NCBI GenBank assembly: GCA_045122835.1 | Contig: JBGVIB010000094.1 | Coordinates: 1-30,881, forward strand | Source: JBGVMW01 sp045122835 | Lineage (GTDB): Bacteria > Bacillota > Clostridia > Lachnospirales > Lachnospiraceae | Direction: 5' to 3' | Length of the DNA: 30,881 nucleotides | In this document: one piece after another, positions 15,306 to 22,113 of the stretch | Position numbering within the stretch: the first letter of the stretch is position 1 | How the letters are laid out: each line of letters begins with the position of its first letter | Notes under the pieces: model-generated | What the model was told of the DNA's origin: nothing | Database searches by the model: none | Seen by the model: the letters and a program-made list of their open reading frames with translations, nothing else | Translations under genes and position numbers: made by a program

Positions 15306-15355
15306 GAACGGGAATCCAACATGATTCAAAGGTAGCACAACCACAATTTTTAAAG

Positions 15356-15385
15356 TTGACACACGCTAGGTTACAATGGTATAGT
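15356..15385 (+). promoter_or_regulatory. Promoter of the trpS T-box transcript
   Basis: TTGACA (15356-15361), an 18-base spacer and TATAGT (15380-15385) lie immediately before the T-box leader. Confidence 0.7.
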
Positions 15386-15391
15386 TGACAG

Positions 15392-15628
15392 TAGCAATAC
15401 AGCGAAACCAATGACTGAGAAAAGTAGGTGCATAGAACGCTTTCAGAGAGCCGCAGATGGTGGGAATGCGGTAGCCGGAGTGTGACCGAATGGGCTCAGG
15501 AGGGCAACCCGAACCGATAGCAGTAGGCGTTGACGGAATCTCCCAACCGTTACATGGGACGCATATGATAGTATGTATACATAGGTGGCAAATTACAACT
15601 CTTATCCTTTGTAGGATAGGAGTTTTTT
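15392..15628 (+). promoter_or_regulatory. Tryptophan T-box riboswitch leader
   Basis: Untranslated leader that senses uncharged tRNA-Trp. Stem I shows the AGAGA box followed by the apical GGTG and GAA motifs (about 15447-15472). The specifier loop contains GAATGG with specifier codon UGG at 15491-15493 (Trp). The T-box core is AGGTGGCA (15583-15590); its UGGC can pair with the GCCA 3' end expected for tRNA-Trp with discriminator G. The terminator follows: 15597-15607 pairs with 15614-15624, then a T-run. AUAGG before the UGGC bulge can also pair with CTTAT of the terminator's left arm, giving a plausible antiterminator. The bulge differs from the common TGGNACC after the UGGN. Confidence 0.93.
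15597..15628 (+). terminator. Regulated terminator of the trpS T-box
   Basis: AACTCTTATCC (15597-15607) pairs with GGATAGGAGTT (15614-15624) with one G-T, followed by six T. Readthrough would be allowed when uncharged tRNA-Trp stabilises the antiterminator. Confidence 0.88.
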
Positions 15629-15711
15629 ATATACTAGAAAATCACAACAGATTATTGCAAAAAGTAAGTGTTTACACGCTTTATTCATTCAAATTATGGA
15701 GGAAATATAAA

Positions 15712-16806
15712 ATGGCAAACAAAATTATTTTAACAGGTGACAGACCAACAGGAAGATTGCATGTGGGACATTATGTAGGTTCTTTAAAGCGCAGAGTAGA
15801 ATTACAGAACTCAGGAGATTACGACAAAGTATATATCATGATAGCCGATGCCCAGGCATTGACAGACAACATTGAAAATCCAGAGAAAATCAGACAAAAT
15901 ATTATTGAGGTAGCCTTAGATTACTTATCATGTGGATTAGATCCTGCAAAATCCACTATCTTCATTCAGTCCATGATTCCGGAGCTGACAGAGCTTACAT
16001 TCTATTACATGGATTTAGTAACAGTATCCAGATTACAGCGTAACCCAACCGTTAAGGCAGAGATTATCCAGCGTAATTTTGAAGCAAGCATACCGGTAGG
16101 TTTCTTTACTTACCCAATCAGCCAGGCTTCTGATATTACTGCATTTAAGGCAACTACAGTACCGGTAGGAGAAGACCAGCTGCCAATGATTGAGCAGGCA
16201 AGAGAAATCGTTCGTAAGTTCAATTCCGTTTATGAGGAGGTATTAGTGGAGCCGGAAGCATTGATTCCACAGAACGAAGCATGTATGAGACTGCCGGGTA
16301 CGGACGGTATGGCAAAAATGAGTAAGTCATTAGGCAACTGTATTTATTTAGCAGATACAGCAGATGATGTAAAAAAGAAAATCATGAGTATGTATACCGA
16401 TCCACAGCATTTACAGGTAAGCGATCCGGGACATTTAGAGGGCAATACCGTATTTATTTATCTGGATGCTTTCTGTAAGCAGGAGCATTTTGAGAGATAT
16501 TTGCCAGAATATGCAAATCTGGATGAATTAAAGGGCCATTATACAAGAGGCGGCTTAGGAGATGTGAAGGTAAAGAAATTCTTAAACAACATTCTTCAGG
16601 AAGAATTAGAGCCAATCAGAGCAAGAAGAAAAGAGTACGAGAAGGATATTCCGGAAATTTACCAGATCTTAAAGAGAGGTAGTGAAGCAGCAAGAGAAGT
16701 AGCCGCACAGACACTTCATGAGGTAAAGGCTGCTATGAAAATTAACTACTTTGATGATTTAGAGTTGATTGCTGCACAGAGTAAGAAGTATAGCCAGCCA
16801 GAATAA
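15712..16806 (+). CDS. trpS: Tryptophanyl-tRNA synthetase
   Basis: Class I aminoacyl-tRNA synthetase that charges tRNA-Trp. The 364 residues begin IILTGDRPTGRLHVGHYVGS, with the HIGH-type motif HVGH; the KMSKS loop is AKMSKSLGN (about 202-210). The ATP/Trp-site region DAQALTDN and PVGEDQLPMIEQ are present. The ATG at 15712 follows GGAGGAAAT; an in-frame extension back to 15490 runs through the T-box RNA and is rejected. Length and the segment NEACMRLPGTDG place it with the longer bacterial TrpRS form. The T-box with a UGG specifier confirms the amino acid. A response regulator gene starts 19 bp after its stop with no terminator between. Confidence 0.97.
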   Translation: MANKIILTGDRPTGRLHVGHYVGSLKRRVELQNSGDYDKVYIMIADAQALTDNIENPEKIRQNIIEVALDYLSCGLDPAKSTIFIQSMIPELTELTFYYMDLVTVSRLQRNPTVKAEIIQRNFEASIPVGFFTYPISQASDITAFKATTVPVGEDQLPMIEQAREIVRKFNSVYEEVLVEPEALIPQNEACMRLPGTDGMAKMSKSLGNCIYLADTADDVKKKIMSMYTDPQHLQVSDPGHLEGNTVFIYLDAFCKQEHFERYLPEYANLDELKGHYTRGGLGDVKVKKFLNNILQEELEPIRARRKEYEKDIPEIYQILKRGSEAAREVAAQTLHEVKAAMKINYFDDLELIAAQSKKYSQPE

Positions 16807-16825
16807 TTTAGTGGAAGGGATACCA

Positions 16826-17494
16826 ATGCTTAAGGTATTAATTGTAGAGGATGAAGCAGCAATTGCAGAATTAATACAGATTCAGCTTACAAAAGCTGGG
16901 TATCAGTGTACCTGCGCCCTTGATGGGGAGCAGGGCGCAGATGCCTTAGAGAAAGAAAGCTTTGACCTTGTGATTTTAGATATCATGATGCCAAAGGTCA
17001 ATGGCTATGAGTTGATGGAATATATTCGTCCTATGAACATTCCGGTAATTTTCCTTACAGCCAAGGACACGGTAAAAGATAAAATAAAAGGTCTGAAAAT
17101 GGGTGCTGATGATTACATGGTGAAACCCTTTGATATGGAAGAATTATTAGCAAGGGTGGAAGCCGTGTTCAGGCGTTATGGAAAAAGCAGAGACACCTTG
17201 TTCTTTCAGGATGTAACCGTTTATTTATCCTCCAGACAGGTCATTAAAAATGGAGTATCTGTGAACCTTACGCCGAAGGAATTTGAACTGTTAGTTGTGT
17301 TGATGCAGAATAAAAATGTGCTGCTTTACCGTGAAGATTTATTTGAAAAAGTCTGGGAAATGGAATATGCAGGTGACAGCAGAACTCTTGATTTGCATAT
17401 TCAGCGTTTGCGGAAAAAATTAAACTGGAAAGAAGAAATTAAGACGGTATTTCGCATGGGGTATATGCTGACAGAAGTGCCTGCAGGCGATTGA
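16826..17494 (+). CDS. OmpR/PhoB-family response regulator
   Basis: Cytoplasmic transcription regulator of 222 residues. The receiver domain has acidic residues EDE near 8-10, phospho-acceptor Asp52 (VILDIMMPK), Thr in FLTAKD and Lys in MVKPFD. The C-terminal winged helix shows NLTPKEFELLVVLMQ and SRTLDLHIQRLRKKL, the recognition helix of this family. GGAAGGG (16813-16819) precedes the ATG. It lies 19 bp behind trpS, so Trp-T-box readthrough transcripts should include it, and its kinase follows. The likely target, by position and by analogy with Bce/Lan-type systems, is the ABC transporter block at 19.9-24.4 kb. Confidence 0.93.
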   Translation: MLKVLIVEDEAAIAELIQIQLTKAGYQCTCALDGEQGADALEKESFDLVILDIMMPKVNGYELMEYIRPMNIPVIFLTAKDTVKDKIKGLKMGADDYMVKPFDMEELLARVEAVFRRYGKSRDTLFFQDVTVYLSSRQVIKNGVSVNLTPKEFELLVVLMQNKNVLLYREDLFEKVWEMEYAGDSRTLDLHIQRLRKKLNWKEEIKTVFRMGYMLTEVPAGD

Positions 17495-17545
17495 TAGGAT
17501 AACTACTGATTTTATTGCTGCCACAGTGGCGGAATGGAGAGAACT

Positions 17546-18943
17546 ATGCGATTTTCCACAAAAATTTTACTGGGAACCAGTATCATTATAGCTCTGTTTT
17601 TCACCGCAGGCGGCATGGTAACCATTCAGCAGAATTATCAGGTCGCTTACGACACCATCATAGAAAATGGTACAAAACAGCATATCATGAACCGCTATTC
17701 CTTAGAATCCAACCTTAGAAATGCATTAGAAAACGGTCAGGCATACTCTACAGAGCTGGTGGCAGGCTTTGCCGGAAAAATGGACAGCTACGGCAATGAC
17801 ACCGTTCGTATGGTGGTTTATGAGAAGGACGGAGACATTATTTTCAAAAACATTTCAGAGCTGAATGACACAATCCAAGCATACCGCAATGAGGCAGATG
17901 GCAGCTACCGTATCTATGAAGAAGAAGGGAGCCGCTATCTGCTTGTTGCATCTGAAATTGACATTGGACAAAAGCAAATCTGGTTGTTGAACCAGTTTGA
18001 TATCACTTCTGTATTTACAGAAAGAGACAGGCAGATTCAGGCATTTATCAAATTAGATATTGTGTTGTTAGCTGTATCTGTTGTGCTTGTCTGGATGTTG
18101 GCAGTATTTTTGACACGAAATATAAAAAAATTAAGTGAAACAAGCACCCAGATTGCAGCAGGAAATTATACCCGGCGCACCAACATAAAAAGTCATGACG
18201 AAATCGGAGAATTAAGCCAGAATTTTGATGTGATGGCGCAGTCCATTGAGGAACATGTGCAGAAATTAGAGGCAGAGGTGGCAGCCAGAGAACAGTTTGT
18301 ATCAGACTTTTCCCATGAATTAAAAACACCAATGACAGCCATGATAGGGTATTCCAAATTGTTGTTAAATGATGGCAGTGATGAAAGCCTGAGAATCAAG
18401 TCGGCAGACTATATTTATCGGGAGTGCAAGCGTTTAGAATCACTTTCCAAGACCTTGTTAAAAATGTTAGGAATTGGAGGAGAGCAGCTAGAAAAGCGTC
18501 TCGTGTACACTGACTGGCTGGCAGAATCCGCCGAACGTGTCACAAAAGATTCCATGCAATATGCTGTTTTGCATTGTCAGGTAGAATCTGCACAGATAGA
18601 GACAGAACCCACATTAGTAGTTACCCTTTTAAGAAACGTAATTGAAAATGCCGATCATAGCTGCGCAGAGCAACAAGCAGGAACTGTAACACTGCAAGGG
18701 CGCACCGTACCGGAAGGATATCAATTTACCATTCAGGATACCGGTTGTGGCATTGCAGAGGAAGAACTGGGGCGTATCACACAAGCATTTTACATGGTAG
18801 ATAAATCCCGTTCCCGCCAATCCGGTGGAAGCGGATTAGGCTTAACCATCAGTGTGCGCATCTGTGAAACCTTAGGAATTCAGATGAACATAGACAGTAA
18901 ACTGGGGGAAGGAACGACAGTGACATTGTTGTTTCCATCCTGA
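17546..18943 (+). CDS. HAMP-containing sensor histidine kinase
   Basis: Membrane sensor of 465 residues. An N-terminal membrane helix (about 5-25), an extracytoplasmic sensor segment of ~140 residues and a second helix (about 170-190) precede HAMP (TRNIKKLSETSTQIAAGNY). The dimerisation helix carries the H-box DFSHELKTPMTAMIGY with His257, followed by an ATPase domain with N-box RNVIENADHS, DTGCGIAEEE and GGSGLGLTIS. The ATG at 17546 has GGAGAG close by; an ATG at 17534 adds four residues. It pairs with the adjacent regulator. The sensor domain resembles nothing specific by eye, so the signal (antimicrobial peptide, cell-wall stress or a nutrient) is open. Confidence 0.92.
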   Translation: MRFSTKILLGTSIIIALFFTAGGMVTIQQNYQVAYDTIIENGTKQHIMNRYSLESNLRNALENGQAYSTELVAGFAGKMDSYGNDTVRMVVYEKDGDIIFKNISELNDTIQAYRNEADGSYRIYEEEGSRYLLVASEIDIGQKQIWLLNQFDITSVFTERDRQIQAFIKLDIVLLAVSVVLVWMLAVFLTRNIKKLSETSTQIAAGNYTRRTNIKSHDEIGELSQNFDVMAQSIEEHVQKLEAEVAAREQFVSDFSHELKTPMTAMIGYSKLLLNDGSDESLRIKSADYIYRECKRLESLSKTLLKMLGIGGEQLEKRLVYTDWLAESAERVTKDSMQYAVLHCQVESAQIETEPTLVVTLLRNVIENADHSCAEQQAGTVTLQGRTVPEGYQFTIQDTGCGIAEEELGRITQAFYMVDKSRSRQSGGSGLGLTISVRICETLGIQMNIDSKLGEGTTVTLLFPS

Positions 18944-19017
18944 ATGTAGAGCATAGGTAATTATAAAATGCCAATGCAATATTGAATTGTCAGAATTGTT
19001 TTATTATTGCAGGCGAA

Positions 19018-19064
19018 AAATTGCACTGGTGGGTGCCAACAAACAGTGTTCATCAGTGCAATTT
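19018..19064 (+). terminator. Hairpin after the kinase gene
   Basis: AAATTGCACTG (19018-19028) pairs with CAGTGCAATTT (19054-19064), and GTG/CAT extends the stem. The T-run is short (TTT), so termination is plausible but not certain. It lies in the 179-bp gap before the next gene, which otherwise shows nothing. Confidence 0.55.
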
Positions 19065-19122
19065 GCATCTGTAGCTGTGAAGCAATTTTCATAATTTATG
19101 GACGGGTAGTAAGGAGAGATAC

Positions 19123-19827
19123 ATGAAGCAAACAATGAAAAACCTATGTTGCCTAATCTCTGCAATCGCACTTCTGTGTTGTATTATTGCCGCTCCTATA
19201 GTTTGGTTTGCCATTTCCGACAGGCACCTGTACGCAGCCAATCATCCTTTAAGCAAAGTAGACTTTTCCCTAAGCAGTGAGATAAGCGACATTCCGCTAG
19301 TTTATCGTATTCATAAGCTATTAGGCAGCTATTATGGTGAGGAACAGGGTAACGATAGTAATGGGGTACTGTCAGAAGCCATAGTCCTTCAAGCAGAGGA
19401 CGAGAGCGACAAGATAGAGAAATGTGAGGCAGAGACAGAGACGGAATTTGCAAAATTAACACAATATGAGAACCTGAATCATATATTGACTATGTTTATC
19501 GAGCCAAAAAACATAGAATGTACCATAAAGCAGTCTTATGGTGAGTATGATATAATCCAAATTTATGATGGACAATTACAAGTGCAGTATGATTATGATG
19601 TGGAATCGGAGAAAATACTGCGACTTTCCTTTCCAAAGACAGAGGAAAAACAGCTAAATGCAGAATTAAAGAAAAAGGTGATGAAAGAATTTATCACCTA
19701 TCTGAATTTAGATATTTTAGAGGACTGGTACGAGAACGGGGACAGTATGATTTCCAACAAGGCACATTTGTCCTTATCCTTTCAGGAAAATGAAGAACAA
19801 TGGGTATTGGGATTTTCTATTGTATAA
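19123..19827 (+). CDS. Membrane-anchored protein of unknown function
   Basis: A 234-residue protein with one N-terminal hydrophobic segment (about 8-32, rich in Cys, Ile and Ala), probably a signal anchor, and an otherwise hydrophilic extracytoplasmic part. Acidic and Lys-rich stretches (EDESDKIEKCEAETETEF, KTEEKQLNAELKKKVMKEF) dominate. No conserved enzymatic motif was found. AAGGAGAG precedes the ATG. It sits between the two-component system and the lipoprotein/ABC block and has its own terminator, so it may be an accessory sensor or a target of the regulator; that is inference. Confidence 0.7.
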   Translation: MKQTMKNLCCLISAIALLCCIIAAPIVWFAISDRHLYAANHPLSKVDFSLSSEISDIPLVYRIHKLLGSYYGEEQGNDSNGVLSEAIVLQAEDESDKIEKCEAETETEFAKLTQYENLNHILTMFIEPKNIECTIKQSYGEYDIIQIYDGQLQVQYDYDVESEKILRLSFPKTEEKQLNAELKKKVMKEFITYLNLDILEDWYENGDSMISNKAHLSLSFQENEEQWVLGFSIV

Positions 19828-19834
19828 AAAATTG

Positions 19835-19861
19835 GTAACTATTCAGTACCCTCATAGTTAC
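19835..19861. repeat. 27-bp copy of the GTAACTATTC repeat
   Basis: GTAACTAT (19835-19842) and ATAGTTAC (19854-19861) form a perfect hairpin around TCAGTACCCTC. The same 27 bases, inverted and with one change, occur at 27143-27169. Confidence 0.75.
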
Positions 19862-19890
19862 AAAAAATTTAACAGATACATTTCAGATAC

Positions 19891-19934
19891 AAGTGGATGC
19901 TATTATGCAAATGAGCAGATAGCATCCACTTTTT
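19891..19934 (+). terminator. Rho-independent terminator
   Basis: AAGTGGATGCTAT (19891-19903) pairs perfectly with ATAGCATCCACTT (19919-19931) and continues as TTTTT. It ends the 19123-19827 transcript, so the lipoprotein gene that follows at 19959 needs its own start or partial readthrough. Confidence 0.9.
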
Positions 19935-19958
19935 CTGCTTAGAAAGGAAAGAGAGTTT

Positions 19959-21368
19959 ATGATAAAAAAATACAAATTACCAGTTTTAGCAGTTGCAATG
20001 ATGATTACCATGACCGGGTGTTCGGCAGACAACACCGTTTCACAGCCGACTACTCCTTCGGAGGCAGAAGCCACCACCTCAGGAGATGAGAAGCAGGAAC
20101 AAACGGAAACAAAAACAGAGCAAAATGAGAAAAACAACGACCTGATACAGCTTACCGACAAATTGTTTCATGACAGCTACGATACAGAGAATGGAAGATA
20201 CTCCTTGATTACAAAAGAAACAGAGGATGGCCTCTCTTTGAATTGCATCGCCTATGTAGATTATGAGACGGCTGAGCAAATTGTATTGTGCAATAAACCA
20301 AACTGTAAGCATGACAGTGAGGACTGCAGTGCTGTGATTCCGGAAGAAATACTGTATGGAGGGTTATATTTGTTTGGAGATGGGGAATATTTGTATCTGG
20401 CAGCTTCACCATATGACGCTGCAGGTACATCAACTGTAGAAACCATATCTGATTCAGGGATTATTAACATAAATACTACAAGTGATACACCGCCCGTATT
20501 ATATCGCATGAATTTGGATGGTACGAACCGTGAAAAAATACATACGCTGCCGGATGGTGTGATCGTAGAGGGAGATTTCTTTAGCGATGGCAACTATTTT
20601 TACACAGTAACAAAGAAGTTAGAAGCAGAGACAGAGGGAAATACCACCTACACAAAAGGCTATGATAAGAAATTAATACGAATTGATAGAGAGAGCGGGA
20701 AAGAGGAGGATGTGCTGTCGTTAGGTACGGACGCTACCATTTTAGGCTGCTATGGCAGAAGCTTGATACTGGCAGAGAACGATTATGGAAAAGAGCTTAC
20801 GCAGGAAGAAATCTTTGATGACAATGCATTTAGAGCTGCTTATGAAAATTCTGTCTACAAGATTACAAGTGTAAATATAGACACAGGAGCCGTTACTACG
20901 CTTAAAGAGATAGACCAGTCACAGTTACATACTGAACTTGTAAAGGATGGTTGTCTGTATATTTCCTATGAAAAAGATACCGGAATTGACAAGATTGACC
21001 TTGCGTCTTTTGAGCAAACAACGATACCAACAGAAAAAAACTACAATATTGACTATGAACTGGATGGCATACTCTTAGGTGTAGAGTGGGATGCAGATGC
21101 CACACACTATGATTTCATCAATACAGAAACAGGAGAAATAAAAGAAAGCACCCTGCAGACCAGCGAGGGAACGCCGGTGACTATTGTTTCAGAGAACAGT
21201 GACTCTCTGTTTGTCTGGTATGATTTTGTGAATAAAGAGGAATATGTGGCTTGGGCAGATGTTACCCAGGAAGTAACTGCAGAAACCCATTACGGCATGA
21301 TTAAAAAATCAGATTATCTGAATAATGTAGGAAACTACCGGGAAGTAACGATGCTGGAGGTGGAGTAA
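19959..21368 (+). CDS. Lipoprotein linked to an ABC transporter, beta-propeller-like
   Basis: A 469-residue predicted lipoprotein: a short signal peptide ending in the lipobox MTGC (Cys about residue 22), then a low-complexity Thr/Glu/Gln linker (about 28-58). The main body repeats short aromatic strands with turn motifs (LFGDGEYLYLAASPYD, GDFFSDGNYFYTVTKK, LYRMNLDGTNREKIH), suggesting a beta-propeller or DUF5050-like fold. A compact Cys/His knuckle, CNKPNCKHDSEDC (about 110-122), has the pattern C-x4-C-x-H-x4-C. AGAAAGGAAAGAG precedes the ATG. The stop lies one base before the ATPase start, so it is cotranscribed with the transporter. It may be a substrate-binding or immunity-like partner; substrate unknown. 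Confidence 0.85.
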   Translation: MIKKYKLPVLAVAMMITMTGCSADNTVSQPTTPSEAEATTSGDEKQEQTETKTEQNEKNNDLIQLTDKLFHDSYDTENGRYSLITKETEDGLSLNCIAYVDYETAEQIVLCNKPNCKHDSEDCSAVIPEEILYGGLYLFGDGEYLYLAASPYDAAGTSTVETISDSGIININTTSDTPPVLYRMNLDGTNREKIHTLPDGVIVEGDFFSDGNYFYTVTKKLEAETEGNTTYTKGYDKKLIRIDRESGKEEDVLSLGTDATILGCYGRSLILAENDYGKELTQEEIFDDNAFRAAYENSVYKITSVNIDTGAVTTLKEIDQSQLHTELVKDGCLYISYEKDTGIDKIDLASFEQTTIPTEKNYNIDYELDGILLGVEWDADATHYDFINTETGEIKESTLQTSEGTPVTIVSENSDSLFVWYDFVNKEEYVAWADVTQEVTAETHYGMIKKSDYLNNVGNYREVTMLEVE

Positions 21369-21369
21369 C

Positions 21370-22113
21370 ATGCTGGAAATAAAAAAGATCAACAAATCTT
21401 TTGGGGCAAAACAGGCATTGTCTAACGTGTCTATATCATTGGAGCCTGGCATTTATGGTTTGCTTGGACCGAATGGAGCCGGGAAATCTACGCTGATGAA
21501 TATTTTGACAGACAATTTGCATCCCGATAATGGAGAGGTGCTGTGGAAAGGAAAAAGCATTTTTCGGAACAATCGGGACTACAGGCGGATATTAGGATAT
21601 GCTCCCCAGCAGCAGGGCTTGTACGATTCCTTTACCGGGCGGCGTTTCCTGTCTTATATGGGAGCTTTGAAGGAAATAAAAAAGTCAGTAGCAGAGGAAG
21701 AAATTGAACGGGTGGCAGCACTTGTCAATTTGACTTCACGATTAGACGATAAGATTAAATCCTATTCCGGTGGCATGAAGCAGAGGTTGCTTGTGGCGCA
21801 AGCATTATTGGGCAAGCCGGAGCTGGTTATTTTAGATGAGCCAACAGCAGGTTTAGATCCCAAAGAGCGTGTCCGTGTACGGGAGACACTCCATTCTCTG
21901 GCAGAGGATAAAATTATTCTCATTGCCACACATGTTGTTTCGGATGTGGAATCCATTGCCAGAGAAATTATTATATTACAATCCGGAAATATTGTAGCTA
22001 AGGGGCAGCCGGAGGAATTGGTAGAACGCTATGCACCGGGGAAAACGTTGGAAGAAGTGTACATGAAGCTGTTTGGGGAGGTGCAGGAAAATGATACATC
22101 TGATAGCCAGTGA
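21370..22113 (+). CDS. ABC transporter ATP-binding protein
   Basis: Cytoplasmic ATPase subunit of 247 residues with Walker A GPNGAGKS (33-40), Q-loop APQQQGLYD, signature YSGGMKQRL, Walker B LVILDEPTAGLD and switch His in ATHVVSD. The sequence type matches the ABC-2/CcmA-like export family often found behind two-component systems for peptide antibiotics. GGAGGTGGAG precedes the ATG. It overlaps the permease start by 23 bases. Confidence 0.95.
   Translation: MLEIKKINKSFGAKQALSNVSISLEPGIYGLLGPNGAGKSTLMNILTDNLHPDNGEVLWKGKSIFRNNRDYRRILGYAPQQQGLYDSFTGRRFLSYMGALKEIKKSVAEEEIERVAALVNLTSRLDDKIKSYSGGMKQRLLVAQALLGKPELVILDEPTAGLDPKERVRVRETLHSLAEDKIILIATHVVSDVESIAREIIILQSGNIVAKGQPEELVERYAPGKTLEEVYMKLFGEVQENDTSDSQ

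Larger units (their letters stand above)
14699..15327. repeat. 629-bp twin-hairpin element with terminal inverted repeats
   Basis: The outer ends are inverted repeats of about 29 bp with three mismatches: left 14699-14727 (contains ATGTTGGATACCCGTCC) and right 15299-15327. Inside are two long mirrored hairpins (14721-14928 and 15084-15305). Their inner ends also mirror one another (CTCAGCCTA at 14922-14930, TAGGCTGAG at 15082-15090). The AT-rich ~150-bp spacer includes a smaller hairpin (about 14932-14997, TTTCCGA with TCGGAAA). Short open frames inside are by-products of the palindromes. No transposase is present. It separates the copper operon from the trpS T-box promoter. Confidence 0.8.

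Noticed and set aside
15490..15711. N-terminal extension of trpS
   Set aside because: The extra codons overlap the T-box RNA including its terminator; the ATG at 15712 has a good ribosome site and gives the normal synthetase start.
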